A DNA stretch of 7,415 nucleotides, from positions 1-7,415 of the forward strand of contig JAZUKH010000243.1 in assembly GCA_045643185.1 (NCBI GenBank), given 5' to 3'. Shown here piece after piece: positions 1 to 6,886 of this stretch (its first letter is position 1; each line of letters begins with the position of its first letter). The notes under the pieces were generated by a model that was not told the origin of the DNA, did no database searches, and saw nothing but the letters and a program-made list of their open reading frames with translations. Both the position numbers and the translations under genes were made by a program. The DNA is from RGIG464 sp045643185 (lineage in GTDB: Bacteria > Myxococcota_A > Bradymonadia > UBA4248).

Positions 1-143
1 AGACACTTGATGTTGTGATGAATCTCTCGATTCATCGCCCATATCTCTATCACTTTCTTCTTTTCAGTTTTCATCGTGTCATCAGGTTTGGTGCCCGTTG
101 ACGAGGCGAGGCTTATACGCGCATCGGGGATACGCGTCAACAT
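1..143 (-). CDS. possible partial hypothetical protein, cut by the left edge
   Basis: On the minus strand an open frame begins with ATG at 143-141 and stays open to the edge, giving 47 readable codons. It starts MLTRIPDARI and has a Lys-rich middle (KTEKKK, residues 25-30) followed by VIEIWAMNREIHHN. A second in-frame ATG lies at 74-72 and would start the product at MKTEKKK. I see no good Shine-Dalgarno before either start; the sequence before the first ATG is only A-rich. The composition looks plausible for a protein, with charged and hydrophobic residues mixed and no run of rare residues. The reading is short, however, and I do not recognise a family. If real, it is transcribed away from the exporter at 628, so the two would be divergent. 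It could equally be a chance open frame. Confidence 0.3.
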   Translation of the reverse strand, partial: MLTRIPDARISLASSTGTKPDDTMKTEKKKVIEIWAMNREIHHNIKC

Positions 144-195
144 TTTTTTTCAATTTTTTCGCTTTTCATTACAGCTCAGTTGAGGAAATCAAATC

Positions 196-309
196 CGGCG
201 AGTCGCCGATAAGAAAACGCGGCGCGTATTGACCGAGCGCGAGACGCGAATTTTCGCGTCTCAAGCGAGGGAGAAGCGACGCGGGCGCGGCGTATGAAAT
301 AGCCGCGCC
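196..309. repeat. cluster of three GC-rich inverted repeats
   Basis: Three self-complementary units follow one another within about 115 bases. CGGCG(agt)CGCCG lies at 196-208. GAGACGCGAA(tt)TTCGCGTCTC lies at 241-262 and is nearly a perfect palindrome, with a 10-base arm. GGCGCGGC at 284-291 pairs with GCCGCGCC at 302-309 across a 10-base loop. None is followed by a T-run on either strand, so they do not look like intrinsic terminators. They could be leader RNA structure for a gene on either side, or repeat-derived intergenic hairpins. The sequence does not decide between these. Confidence 0.55.
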
Positions 310-503
310 TATAAATCATAGTCATTTTTGGGGGCATACCCATCTGAGTCGTAACTTTTTTCCCGTGCTAGTTCCACAGATGATCCACGAGGAGGCAGCG
401 CAAGCCACAACAGTACGCATTTTTATCTTCGTCCTTGCGGCAAGCGCATCAGAAAATGCTTCCATCTTCTCGCAACCCCTTACCGTGCAACCGACACATA
501 ATT

Positions 504-540
504 TTGTCACGAAAACGTCACGGTTTTGAATATTTATAAT
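504..540 (+). promoter_or_regulatory. weak promoter-like segment for the exporter gene
   Basis: A perfect -10 hexamer TATAAT is at 535-540, 87 bases before the exporter ATG. No TTGACA-like -35 box sits at the usual 16-18 base spacing. The best match, TTGTCA at 504-509, is 25 bases away, which is too far. The direct repeat GTCACG(aaaac)GTCACG at 506-522 occupies the -35 zone and could be an activator or repressor site. This assignment rests on the hexamer only. Confidence 0.25.
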
Positions 541-627
541 GTTCGCGCGTTAGAGGTCTCGGTCGCGTATTCACTTGGTAAATGCGCTTTCGTGGACGCT
601 TTTACAGCCCTAACCTGCGAGTTCTGA

Positions 628-3078
628 ATGAGTTTTAAACACCTTCTTGAACTGAACCTCAAATACCGTTGGGTCGTTCTGGCCTTCTTCTTCATCTTCA
701 CAGTCATCTGCGCTTTCCAGCTGCCGAAACTACGCTTCGACTTTAATCCGGAAGCCATGCTCGAATTCAGCGAAGAAGAAATCCAATACCAACACGACTT
801 TGAAGAGAAGTTCTCCAGCAATAGTAACGTTTTTCTTGTCGTTGTCAGCGATCAGGAATCGCTTTTGACGGCGTCACGCCTAGCTGATCTGCGAGATCTG
901 ACCAATACGCTCGAAACGTTTGATGGCGTTTCGAAGACGTACAGTCTTGCACGCGTTCCCCAGATGGACGAATCACCGATGGCGCTTCTTCGCGGCCTTC
1001 AACCGATGGTTGGTGAAAAACCACTGACCGACGATGAACTAGCCACCATCCAGACGCGCGTCCGCAACTCCAATCTGTTGAAGGGCAATTTGATCTCAGA
1101 AGACGAACACCACGCCATGATTATGGTCGAACTTGAACCAGGTGCCGTCGAACCTGATGACTTTTTCCCGGTGTTGACGCAGATCAAGGAAACCGTCACA
1201 ACCTGGCAAACCCAGGATGACAATGCACAATACACCATCGAATACGGTGGTCTGCCATTCATCCGAGCCATGACCGTCGATTCCATGAAACGTGACCAGT
1301 TCATTCTGTGGCCAGTGGTTGGTGTTCTCTACATTTTGGCGCTCTGCGTACTTTTCCGCTCATTCTGGCAGGCGATCCTGCCCTTGATCTGCGTCGGCTG
1401 CGTCGTTTTGTGGGCCATTGCCATCATGATCTGGTGCGGCATTCCCGTCACGATGATCAACAACACGTTGCCGCTGCTCATTCTCGTCATTGGCGTTACG
1501 AACAGCATCTATGTGCTCATGCGAATGATCGATGAACACAAAAAAGGCAAAGACAAAACACTCGCAGTCCGTGACGGTGTTTATCGCGTCGCCTTGGCTA
1601 CGCTTTTGACCACCGCAACGACGGCTGTCGGTTTTGGTTCCCTCGCGGTTGCCCGAGCCTCCATCCTTAACAGCTTCGGTGTTATCACAGCCGTCGCCGT
1701 CATGCTCGTCTATGTTGCGATCATCTTCTTCATGCCGCAACTCGCCTCGTTCATGAGCCTTGAACCCAAAACAGAAAAGAGCGCCGACGAAGCCAAAGAC
1801 GGCCTCGTCGAAAAGTGCATTTCCGCCGTTACAAACTTCAGCGTTTCACATCGTTGGGCTGTCTTGGTCACGGCTATCCTGCTCCTCGGAACGTGCATTT
1901 TTGCTGGCACGCACGTCGAGTTCAACAGCAAAGTCAACGACGTTTTTCAAGATGAACACCCCATCACCCAGACGAATTTGCTGATTGAACAAAAACTCGG
2001 CGGCATGCTCCCGCTCGAAATAGACCTCAATACCAATGAAGATCAATTCTTCGGCAAAGCCGAAAACATGAAAGTCATCTGCGACCTTCAAAAGCAGATC
2101 CTCGCGCACGACGGCGTCATCAGCGCTCTGTCGTTCTGCGACCTGCTTGACGAAGCCGGAATCACGTTCGAAAACGTCCCTGATCAAAAACAATATAGTT
2201 TGCGGCTCGCCGCCATGACCAAGCTCCAAAAAGATCAGGTTAGCCAGTTCATCACCACTGATCGCAGCAATGTTCACATCACAGTTCGCATTCCCGACAA
2301 TGGCGTTCAGCATTCAGACAAGACGATCAAAGACATTCAGGCCCTGTGCTCTCAAACACTCGCCCAAACCAGCATCAGCTACCGCATGACGGGCATCGCC
2401 TACAATTCGACGCGTGGTCTCAACGTATTCGTCGGTGACCTCTTTACGTCCCTCATGACGGCTTTCTTCATCATCTTCATTCTTCTGTTCGGCGCTTTCC
2501 GTTCATTCTGGGCTGGCGTCACAGCAGTTCTGCCCAACCTCCTGCCGCTCTTCATCACATTAGCGATCATGCCGCTTTACGGCTATGGCCTGAACACGAC
2601 ATCCGTGCTCGTTTTCACGATCAGCATCGGTCTGGCAGTCGATAACTCCATTCACATTATTTCGCGTTTCCGTCAGGAGTATCGCTATCAAACGGGCGTC
2701 GAAGATGCTATTCGCATCGCCATGCGCAGCTCCGGTCGAGCCATCTGCCAGTCGAACGTGCTCCTGTGCAGCGGACTCGCGGTTTTGTTCATCTCGAACT
2801 TCGAACCCATTGTCCGCGTCGGCTCACTCACGATGACCACGATCGGCGCCGCGCTCGTCATTTCAATCGTCCTTCTGCCTGCTGAACTCGCCATACTCGG
2901 CAAACGCATGAAACTTCCACGTTACATCAAAGCGGAAAAGAAACTCGCGCTTGAATCTGAAGTTGCTGAACCTGAGGATTCAAACGACGATTCTCCCCTC
3001 ATTCGCAACAGCACACGCACTAAGCCGATCTCTTCCATTTCACCGGCGATCAACGTGTGCCTGACCAACAAAAACTAA
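628..3078 (+). CDS. RND-superfamily exporter, MMPL/HAE3 type
   Basis: This 816-residue protein has the classic duplicated RND fold. TM1 is at about 14-31, followed by a large periplasmic loop (32-222). TM2-6 lie at about 224-243, 248-270, 278-298, 321-341 and 347-370, and TM7 at about 409-428. A second periplasmic loop spans 429-599, and TM8-12 lie at about 600-622, 627-649, 658-680, 706-723 and 735-757. A polar tail follows (760-816). The length is typical of the shorter HAE3/MMPL-like exporters and shorter than the drug-efflux HAE1 pumps of about 1,030 residues. These proteins use the proton gradient to move lipids or other hydrophobic compounds. In the second half the TM10 motif GLAVDNSIHIISRF (668-681) keeps the Asp expected for proton coupling (D672). 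The matching first-half motif is GVTNSIYVLMRM (289-300), with Thr291 instead. The ATG at 628 is directly preceded by an in-frame TGA, so translation cannot start further upstream. The Shine-Dalgarno is weak. No fusion protein or outer-membrane channel gene is adjacent, and the substrate is unknown. Confidence 0.93.
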   Translation: MSFKHLLELNLKYRWVVLAFFFIFTVICAFQLPKLRFDFNPEAMLEFSEEEIQYQHDFEEKFSSNSNVFLVVVSDQESLLTASRLADLRDLTNTLETFDGVSKTYSLARVPQMDESPMALLRGLQPMVGEKPLTDDELATIQTRVRNSNLLKGNLISEDEHHAMIMVELEPGAVEPDDFFPVLTQIKETVTTWQTQDDNAQYTIEYGGLPFIRAMTVDSMKRDQFILWPVVGVLYILALCVLFRSFWQAILPLICVGCVVLWAIAIMIWCGIPVTMINNTLPLLILVIGVTNSIYVLMRMIDEHKKGKDKTLAVRDGVYRVALATLLTTATTAVGFGSLAVARASILNSFGVITAVAVMLVYVAIIFFMPQLASFMSLEPKTEKSADEAKDGLVEKCISAVTNFSVSHRWAVLVTAILLLGTCIFAGTHVEFNSKVNDVFQDEHPITQTNLLIEQKLGGMLPLEIDLNTNEDQFFGKAENMKVICDLQKQILAHDGVISALSFCDLLDEAGITFENVPDQKQYSLRLAAMTKLQKDQVSQFITTDRSNVHITVRIPDNGVQHSDKTIKDIQALCSQTLAQTSISYRMTGIAYNSTRGLNVFVGDLFTSLMTAFFIIFILLFGAFRSFWAGVTAVLPNLLPLFITLAIMPLYGYGLNTTSVLVFTISIGLAVDNSIHIISRFRQEYRYQTGVEDAIRIAMRSSGRAICQSNVLLCSGLAVLFISNFEPIVRVGSLTMTTIGAALVISIVLLPAELAILGKRMKLPRYIKAEKKLALESEVAEPEDSNDDSPLIRNSTRTKPISSISPAINVCLTNKN

Positions 3079-3096
3079 CCCGAACACACGACGATC

Positions 3097-3132
3097 AAGC
3101 GGGCAACCCATTCCGGTTGCCCGCTTTTTTTT
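3097..3132 (+). terminator. intrinsic terminator of the exporter gene
   Basis: The stem AAGCGGGCAACC (3097-3108) pairs with GGTTGCCCGCTT (3115-3126) across the six-base loop cattcc. A run of eight T at 3125-3132 follows; its first two bases also pair with the leading AA. It begins 18 bases after the exporter stop codon. Read from the minus strand, the same stem is followed by only two T, so it should stop plus-strand transcription far better than transcripts arriving from the convergent minus-strand genes. Confidence 0.93.
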
Positions 3133-3192
3133 GCTTTATACCCCCTAAGCTCGCGCCAGAAGTCTTAACATTTAATAATATTCTCACGCGTG

Positions 3193-3615
3193 TCAGTTCC
3201 CGCTTTTTTTGAACAGGATGGTCTCTTTACCATTAAGAGGAGACTGAAGCGCGATGGTATTTTCGTTCGTCTCCGTGAAAACGTTGATGAAATCGTAAGA
3301 CGCCTCCGAAGCCGCAATGCGGAAGCGCTCCGCTTTGTCATAGCGCCACTGTCCGTGTTGGAACAGGAATACGTATGACCCACTCTGCACTCCGCTCGGC
3401 AATCCAGTTGCTTCTGTCAGCACCAACGTAAACTCAAATAGGATGCTCTCCCCGTCGCCATTAAACGTCATGGTTCCGTATTCGGACGTAAACACACCGT
3501 CATGGGGATCAGGCTTCGGCATACTGCTGTTCGGAGGCATATCCTTGACACCGCAGGCTACGCAGAAGATCAGGATGCACATGAGCGGGATAATCCAAAA
3601 CTTCATTCTGTTCAT
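3193..3615 (-). CDS. putative small lipoprotein of unknown function
   Basis: This 140-residue protein starts with a short basic N-end (MNRMK), then a hydrophobic core (residues 6-20) ending in C-V-A-C. That fits a type II signal peptide with Cys21 as the lipidated residue. The -3 position is Cys rather than the usual Leu, so the lipobox is imperfect. After a Pro/Ser-rich linker (26-39) the rest looks beta-rich. It includes SEYGTMTFNGDG (44-55), a G-L-P-S-G turn (71-75) and GSYVFLFQHGQWRYD (79-93), the pattern of a small beta-sandwich or barrel. I do not recognise a named family. The ATG at 3615 is preferred because AAGAAAGGT (3625-3633) lies about 10 bases upstream, while the in-frame ATG four codons in would be too far from it. 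The gene begins 17 bases after the stop of the large membrane-protein gene on the same strand, so the two are probably co-transcribed. It is the last of three genes and converges on the exporter. Confidence 0.82.
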   Translation of the reverse strand: MNRMKFWIIPLMCILIFCVACGVKDMPPNSSMPKPDPHDGVFTSEYGTMTFNGDGESILFEFTLVLTEATGLPSGVQSGSYVFLFQHGQWRYDKAERFRIAASEASYDFINVFTETNENTIALQSPLNGKETILFKKSGN

Positions 3616-3632
3616 AGGTTATTTACCTTTCT

Positions 3633-6098
3633 TTATTTTGTTTTTTTGTAGGTTTCAATGGACTCATCAAGCGCCTTTGCTGACGAATCATAGGCCATCG
3701 CAGTAAGGTCGTTGAATCCTGTTTGAACAATGTCACTGTTGCCCACGGCGATGCTGTAGACATTTTTCCCGTCCATTTTGATAAAGCCGGCTTCATCGGC
3801 TATGTCGCCCAGTTTTTCTCCCACAGCCTCTGTCACCAGTTCAAAAGAAGACTTAGCCAGAGATTCCTCTGCAGCGTCAATGGCCCCCCCTAGGCCTTTG
3901 CCATCGATGAAAGCGCCCGCCATAGCCTCCGTTGCCCGACCACCGACAACATAGATGGCTTTGGCACCGCCTTCGAAGTAATCCTTTCCGATGCTGTAGA
4001 GACTTCCGACGACGGCCTTTTTTGATGCGACGCCCAAGCTTTCTCCCTTAACATGAGCCTCTTCAAGCGCGCCAACCTGGTCCGTAGCAAGCACATAGAT
4101 CGCTTTCCCAACTTTACCGGTTGCGCCGCCGTAATTTGCAAAGAAATCAAATGCCTTATCGGTTCCGTACTTTGTAATCGTTGCGGCCCAGAGCGCGACA
4201 TCATAGACCACCGCTTGACGAGCGGCCTGACGTCCTTCTATCGTATGGAGTCGCTGTTCTCGTGCGATAATCTTCCTGATATGTGCCTCGTCCGTATCAA
4301 GCGTTCCGTATTTTCTGAGATTATCCAGGATTTTGGCAGTTTCTTCTTCGATCTTTTGCTGCTCTGCATGTAATGCGGCATCGTCTTCGTGGAGCATACG
4401 GTCAAAGTCCGTATCGTGCGACCTGAGTTTTTCGTTCTGCTGATTGATCCACATTCTGTCGTTTTGCCGCTGTACAAGCCAGTCAGCCAAACGGTTCAGA
4501 TCCAATAGGGTCTTTTTGTCGGAACGTACCCACGCTCCCGTTTTCCTATCCTCTGTAAAGCATTCTTCCGCACCTGTCGCGGGATCGGTGATGAAAATGC
4601 AGTCACCTATCTTGAAGTTCATCTCAACTTTGTAGACACCGTCAAGATCGAAGACGATGACGGCTTCTTCCGGGATGGTATCTGACATAGGCGCTGAAAC
4701 GACTGCCCCCATGTAATCTCCAGACATCTGCTTACTGGTAAGGCTAAGATAAGTCTTGGGATAGATGTTGATGCGCGCCGTAAGACGAGGATCCGTTTTT
4801 TCTGAGCCGTCCGGATAGATGGCCACCATGCGGGCGTAGACAACAGCTTCGTCACCAACGTTAATCATATCGCCAAATTCCTTATAGACCCGCATTTCGT
4901 AGCTTACGTCTTCATTTTCGTCTTCATCTTCGTCTTCTTCGGAGTCTTTTTGATGCTCTGTCTGAGCCATCTTTGCGGCTTTTTTCTTTTTGCCTTTTTT
5001 GATCATCGCTCCACCGCCCAGCAAAATCAGAGCAATGAGGACAGCAGGAACAATGAAACCGGGCATTTCGCCCTCGTCATCCGAAGCTTCTGTATGGATC
5101 ACCGTTCCGTGAACTGAATCGACGTCTTCCCCCCCCATGACATTTTCTCCGATAATAAGTTCGAGAATGACCTTGTCGCCTTGACTCGACTTAATTTCGG
5201 TCATGATCTTTTCGCTGGTACTGCCTTTGGACACCGTATACGTATCGCCAACATTATAGTGGTCACCTTCAGAATACGAATAGGCCTTTTTTCTAGAGAT
5301 CTCTTTATCGTCCTGATACTGTATAAATTCCTGAAAGATCCCTTCTCTATCTGCAGCGCCGGGAGCATAGCCTCCAACTGTAAAATACACTGCGATCAAC
5401 GCGTTTTTATCCTGCGCATCATAGTGTAGAATCCTGTGATAGACGTGGTACCCGTCTTTGTCGACATATTCTTTTGCATCAGAAGTTTCTGGAACAAATT
5501 TCGAAGCCTTCGTCGTCGTCCAATAGCCCCAGTATGCAAACCGGATGCTGTTATACCTCTCATATTCCGTAGTATCTTCATCTTCAACGACAGCAACATC
5601 CGCACTCTCGGGTGGATTCTCAACCGATGGGGTGGCTAAAGCTCGGCTTGAAAACGTCGGAAAGAGCACCAGGCAAAAGACCAACATGTATATTTTGTGA
5701 AGTTGCCGAGCCAAGAGCTTTTTCTGCGCTTCGGGAAGAACGATCCTGCCTTCGCCTTTTCTGTCCGGAGCTTGTATATGAACAGTCTGCGATATCGGTC
5801 CATCGGTCTGAGGCGACGTTACCTGGGGTACGCTTTGCACGAGCTTGGAAACAGGCTCCGAGGATGTCATGGCTGCTGTGTGCTCAGTGCCTTGTCTTGC
5901 TTTTCGCTGGCTCACGCCATCTTTTATGGCAGAAATGATGGTGAAAACCAAAAACACCATCGAAATGATGCAGCCATATACGAACGAATGCGCAAAATCA
6001 GACTCACCGCTAGCAAGCCCATAAATGATGGCTCCAGGTATGGGAAGCAATATGATTACGGTCGCACAACCTATCCCTTTTTTCTCTTTCTTTTTCAT
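3633..6098 (-). CDS. large multi-domain membrane protein of unknown function
   Basis: This 821-residue protein matches no family I can name. It has a basic start (KKKEKK) and two TM segments (about 10-30 and 38-58). A polar Ser/Thr/Gln/Pro-rich linker (60-120) follows. Next comes a signal-peptide-like hydrophobic stretch ending S-R-A-L-A (136-155), an ectodomain (156-345), and a further TM (347-366) followed by KKGKKKKAAK. By the positive-inside rule, residues 156-345 are extracytoplasmic and 367-821 cytoplasmic. The ectodomain contains DHYNVGDTYTV (279-289), much like HDFNVGDTSTV in the DUF3592-like neighbour. The cytoplasmic part has an acidic run (387-397), a beta-rich Ig-like segment (398-520) with INVGDEAVVYARM, a charged coiled-coil-like helix region (530-625), and a Gly/Ala-rich helical region with two 48-residue copies from residues 665 and 713. 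Two poly-G tracts (G8 and G7) lie in the coding strand. The ATG at 6098 is preceded by GGGGAAG at a short spacing. The gene lies second in a likely three-gene operon. A signalling, scaffold or effector role is possible; none is shown. Confidence 0.85.
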   Translation of the reverse strand: MKKKEKKGIGCATVIILLPIPGAIIYGLASGESDFAHSFVYGCIISMVFLVFTIISAIKDGVSQRKARQGTEHTAAMTSSEPVSKLVQSVPQVTSPQTDGPISQTVHIQAPDRKGEGRIVLPEAQKKLLARQLHKIYMLVFCLVLFPTFSSRALATPSVENPPESADVAVVEDEDTTEYERYNSIRFAYWGYWTTTKASKFVPETSDAKEYVDKDGYHVYHRILHYDAQDKNALIAVYFTVGGYAPGAADREGIFQEFIQYQDDKEISRKKAYSYSEGDHYNVGDTYTVSKGSTSEKIMTEIKSSQGDKVILELIIGENVMGGEDVDSVHGTVIHTEASDDEGEMPGFIVPAVLIALILLGGGAMIKKGKKKKAAKMAQTEHQKDSEEDEDEDENEDVSYEMRVYKEFGDMINVGDEAVVYARMVAIYPDGSEKTDPRLTARINIYPKTYLSLTSKQMSGDYMGAVVSAPMSDTIPEEAVIVFDLDGVYKVEMNFKIGDCIFITDPATGAEECFTEDRKTGAWVRSDKKTLLDLNRLADWLVQRQNDRMWINQQNEKLRSHDTDFDRMLHEDDAALHAEQQKIEEETAKILDNLRKYGTLDTDEAHIRKIIAREQRLHTIEGRQAARQAVVYDVALWAATITKYGTDKAFDFFANYGGATGKVGKAIYVLATDQVGALEEAHVKGESLGVASKKAVVGSLYSIGKDYFEGGAKAIYVVGGRATEAMAGAFIDGKGLGGAIDAAEESLAKSSFELVTEAVGEKLGDIADEAGFIKMDGKNVYSIAVGNSDIVQTGFNDLTAMAYDSSAKALDESIETYKKTK

Positions 6099-6147
6099 AT
6101 TCTTCCCCAGCTTATTCGTTCAAAGGCGAAATCATTTACTCCAAATA

Positions 6148-6558
6148 CTATCTTTGCGTAAACGCTATGACGATCAAGACAAGTCCGAACAGCACAAGCG
6201 CTACGCCAAAAATCTTGCCGCCGCTCTTTCCGCTGACCAGAAACTCCTCCGGTTTGTCCGGGTTGTATCTAACCGTTGAAGTATCGCCCACGTTGAAATC
6301 GTGTTTGTTATGGCTGTAAATACCACCACTTTTTCGGATGGTATTTCCGTTGACCGTAAACTCATAGATCGGTGTGTAGGTGTATTTCTTATGGGTATTC
6401 TCTGAACCTGCTTCGTCTTTTTCCGCCTGAACTTCAACGATCATGGCAGAAGCAGAAGCCGTACATCTTTTTTTCTTACGCGATTCCTTTCTGATGCTAA
6501 GAAAACCAAGCAGAAAGATCACACAACCGACAAGTAAATAAGCAACAAAAGGGTTCAT
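6148..6558 (-). CDS. DUF3592-like two-TM membrane protein
   Basis: This 136-residue protein has a first TM at about 4-21, a basic stretch (RKESRKKKR, 23-31), a soluble middle (about 32-112) and a second TM at about 115-132. The middle contains YTPIYEFTVNG (61-71), HDFNVGDTSTVRYNPDKPEEF (start 86) and a Gly-Lys linker into the last TM. A Y-x-P-x-Y-x-F strand, a later V-G-D with V-x-Y-N-P-x-x-P, and a terminal hydrophobic helix are the pattern of DUF3592 proteins, small membrane proteins with no established function. The Shine-Dalgarno is excellent (see 6567-6574). It is the first gene of the minus-strand set, 49 bases before the start of the large membrane protein, whose ectodomain carries a related motif. 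The two may therefore act at the same place in the envelope. I assign the family from motif memory and not from a search. Confidence 0.85.
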   Translation of the reverse strand: MNPFVAYLLVGCVIFLLGFLSIRKESRKKKRCTASASAMIVEVQAEKDEAGSENTHKKYTYTPIYEFTVNGNTIRKSGGIYSHNKHDFNVGDTSTVRYNPDKPEEFLVSGKSGGKIFGVALVLFGLVLIVIAFTQR

Positions 6559-6566
6559 CTTCTTTT

Positions 6567-6574
6567 CCTCCTTA
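6567..6574 (-). promoter_or_regulatory. strong Shine-Dalgarno of the DUF3592-like gene
   Basis: On the minus strand TAAGGAGG lies 8 bases before the ATG at 6558-6556. This near-perfect anti-16S match settles the start of this gene and shows that the organism uses Shine-Dalgarno initiation. Further upstream I could not find a convincing sigma-70 promoter: TATAGA (complement of 6610-6615) has no matching -35 box. Confidence 0.85.
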
Positions 6575-6769
6575 CCTTGAATAGCTCACACGATTAAGAA
6601 ACAGTTTTATCTATACGGCATACTCCTAAAGAACTTCTTCTGCCACCCCCCTATCAATAAAATTTCCAAACAAACGTTACTGTTCAGCCGGGGCTTACAA
6701 TCCGTTTTAGTTTTTTCATTTATTCTTGATTTTTTTAGGAGCAAGCGTCTCCACTCGGCCCCCTTGCAT
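6575..6769. other. AT-rich leader region upstream of the minus-strand genes
   Basis: No gene is visible. This stretch must hold the promoter of the three minus-strand genes unless transcription starts within the repeats beyond it. The sequence is rich in T-runs on the plus strand, and only a weak -10-like hexamer is visible (TATAGA on the minus strand, 6610-6615). The right end becomes C-rich (6758-6769) and merges into the first long repeat. The C-rich stretch resembles the sequence just before the second long repeat copy, so imperfect homology extends slightly outside the exact repeat. Confidence 0.45.
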
Positions 6770-6873
6770 CCCCCGCGCCCTTTTTTGTCGGCCGTGTGGA
6801 ACTCGCTTCGCTCAAACAAGCCACACGGCCGTACCAACTTCAGGAACGGTTAAGGTAGATCATCGTAAACTTA
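6770..6873. repeat. 104-base direct repeat, copy 1
   Basis: This block is identical, base for base, to 7310-7413, with an offset of exactly 540 bases. It starts in CCCCCGCGCCC and a T6 run. It then holds an 11-base-pair hairpin: CGGCCGTGTGG (6789-6799) pairs with CCACACGGCCG (6821-6831) around a 21-base loop containing CTCGCTTCGCTC. It ends with about 40 bases of unpaired sequence. Read on the minus strand, the last part (6873-6840) encodes KFTMIYLNRS and a TGA stop. The loop read on the minus strand gives LFERSEF, a peptide seen in many spurious gene calls made over intergenic repeats. Confidence 0.95.
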
Positions 6874-6886
6874 CCTTTGGAATCGT

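Larger units (their letters stand above)
144..627. other. non-coding stretch before the exporter gene
   Basis: I find no supportable gene here. The left part holds short GC-rich hairpins, annotated separately. The right part (about 310-627) is unstructured and leads into the exporter start. A 62-codon frame on the minus strand (322-510) begins with GTG, lacks a Shine-Dalgarno and resembles no family I know, so I leave it out. A direct repeat GTCACG(aaaac)GTCACG lies at 506-522, just ahead of a TATAAT hexamer. Confidence 0.6.

Noticed and set aside
322..510. 62-codon minus-strand frame with six Cys
   Set aside because: It starts with GTG, has no Shine-Dalgarno, resembles no known family and has an uneven composition. 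A chance frame is more likely.
534..821. 95-codon minus-strand frame overlapping the exporter start
   Set aside because: It lies over the start of a well-supported gene on the other strand and has Ser/Lys-rich antisense composition.
1360..1740. 126-codon minus-strand frame inside the exporter gene
   Set aside because: Its Asp/His/Gly/Arg-heavy composition is a shadow of the membrane-protein codons on the plus strand.
5685..5714. Internal start (TTG at residue 129 or ATG at residue 138) as the true start of the large protein
   Set aside because: Neither has a good Shine-Dalgarno. The full-length frame starts at an ATG with a purine-rich site and fits the operon spacing.
6789..6831. Hairpin in the long repeat as an intrinsic terminator
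   Set aside because: No T-run follows the stem on either strand; the T6 run lies before it on the plus strand.
6607..6837. 76-codon minus-strand frame containing LFERSEF
   Set aside because: The peptide comes from translating a hairpin in the 104-base repeat. The rest is low-quality and lacks a Shine-Dalgarno.
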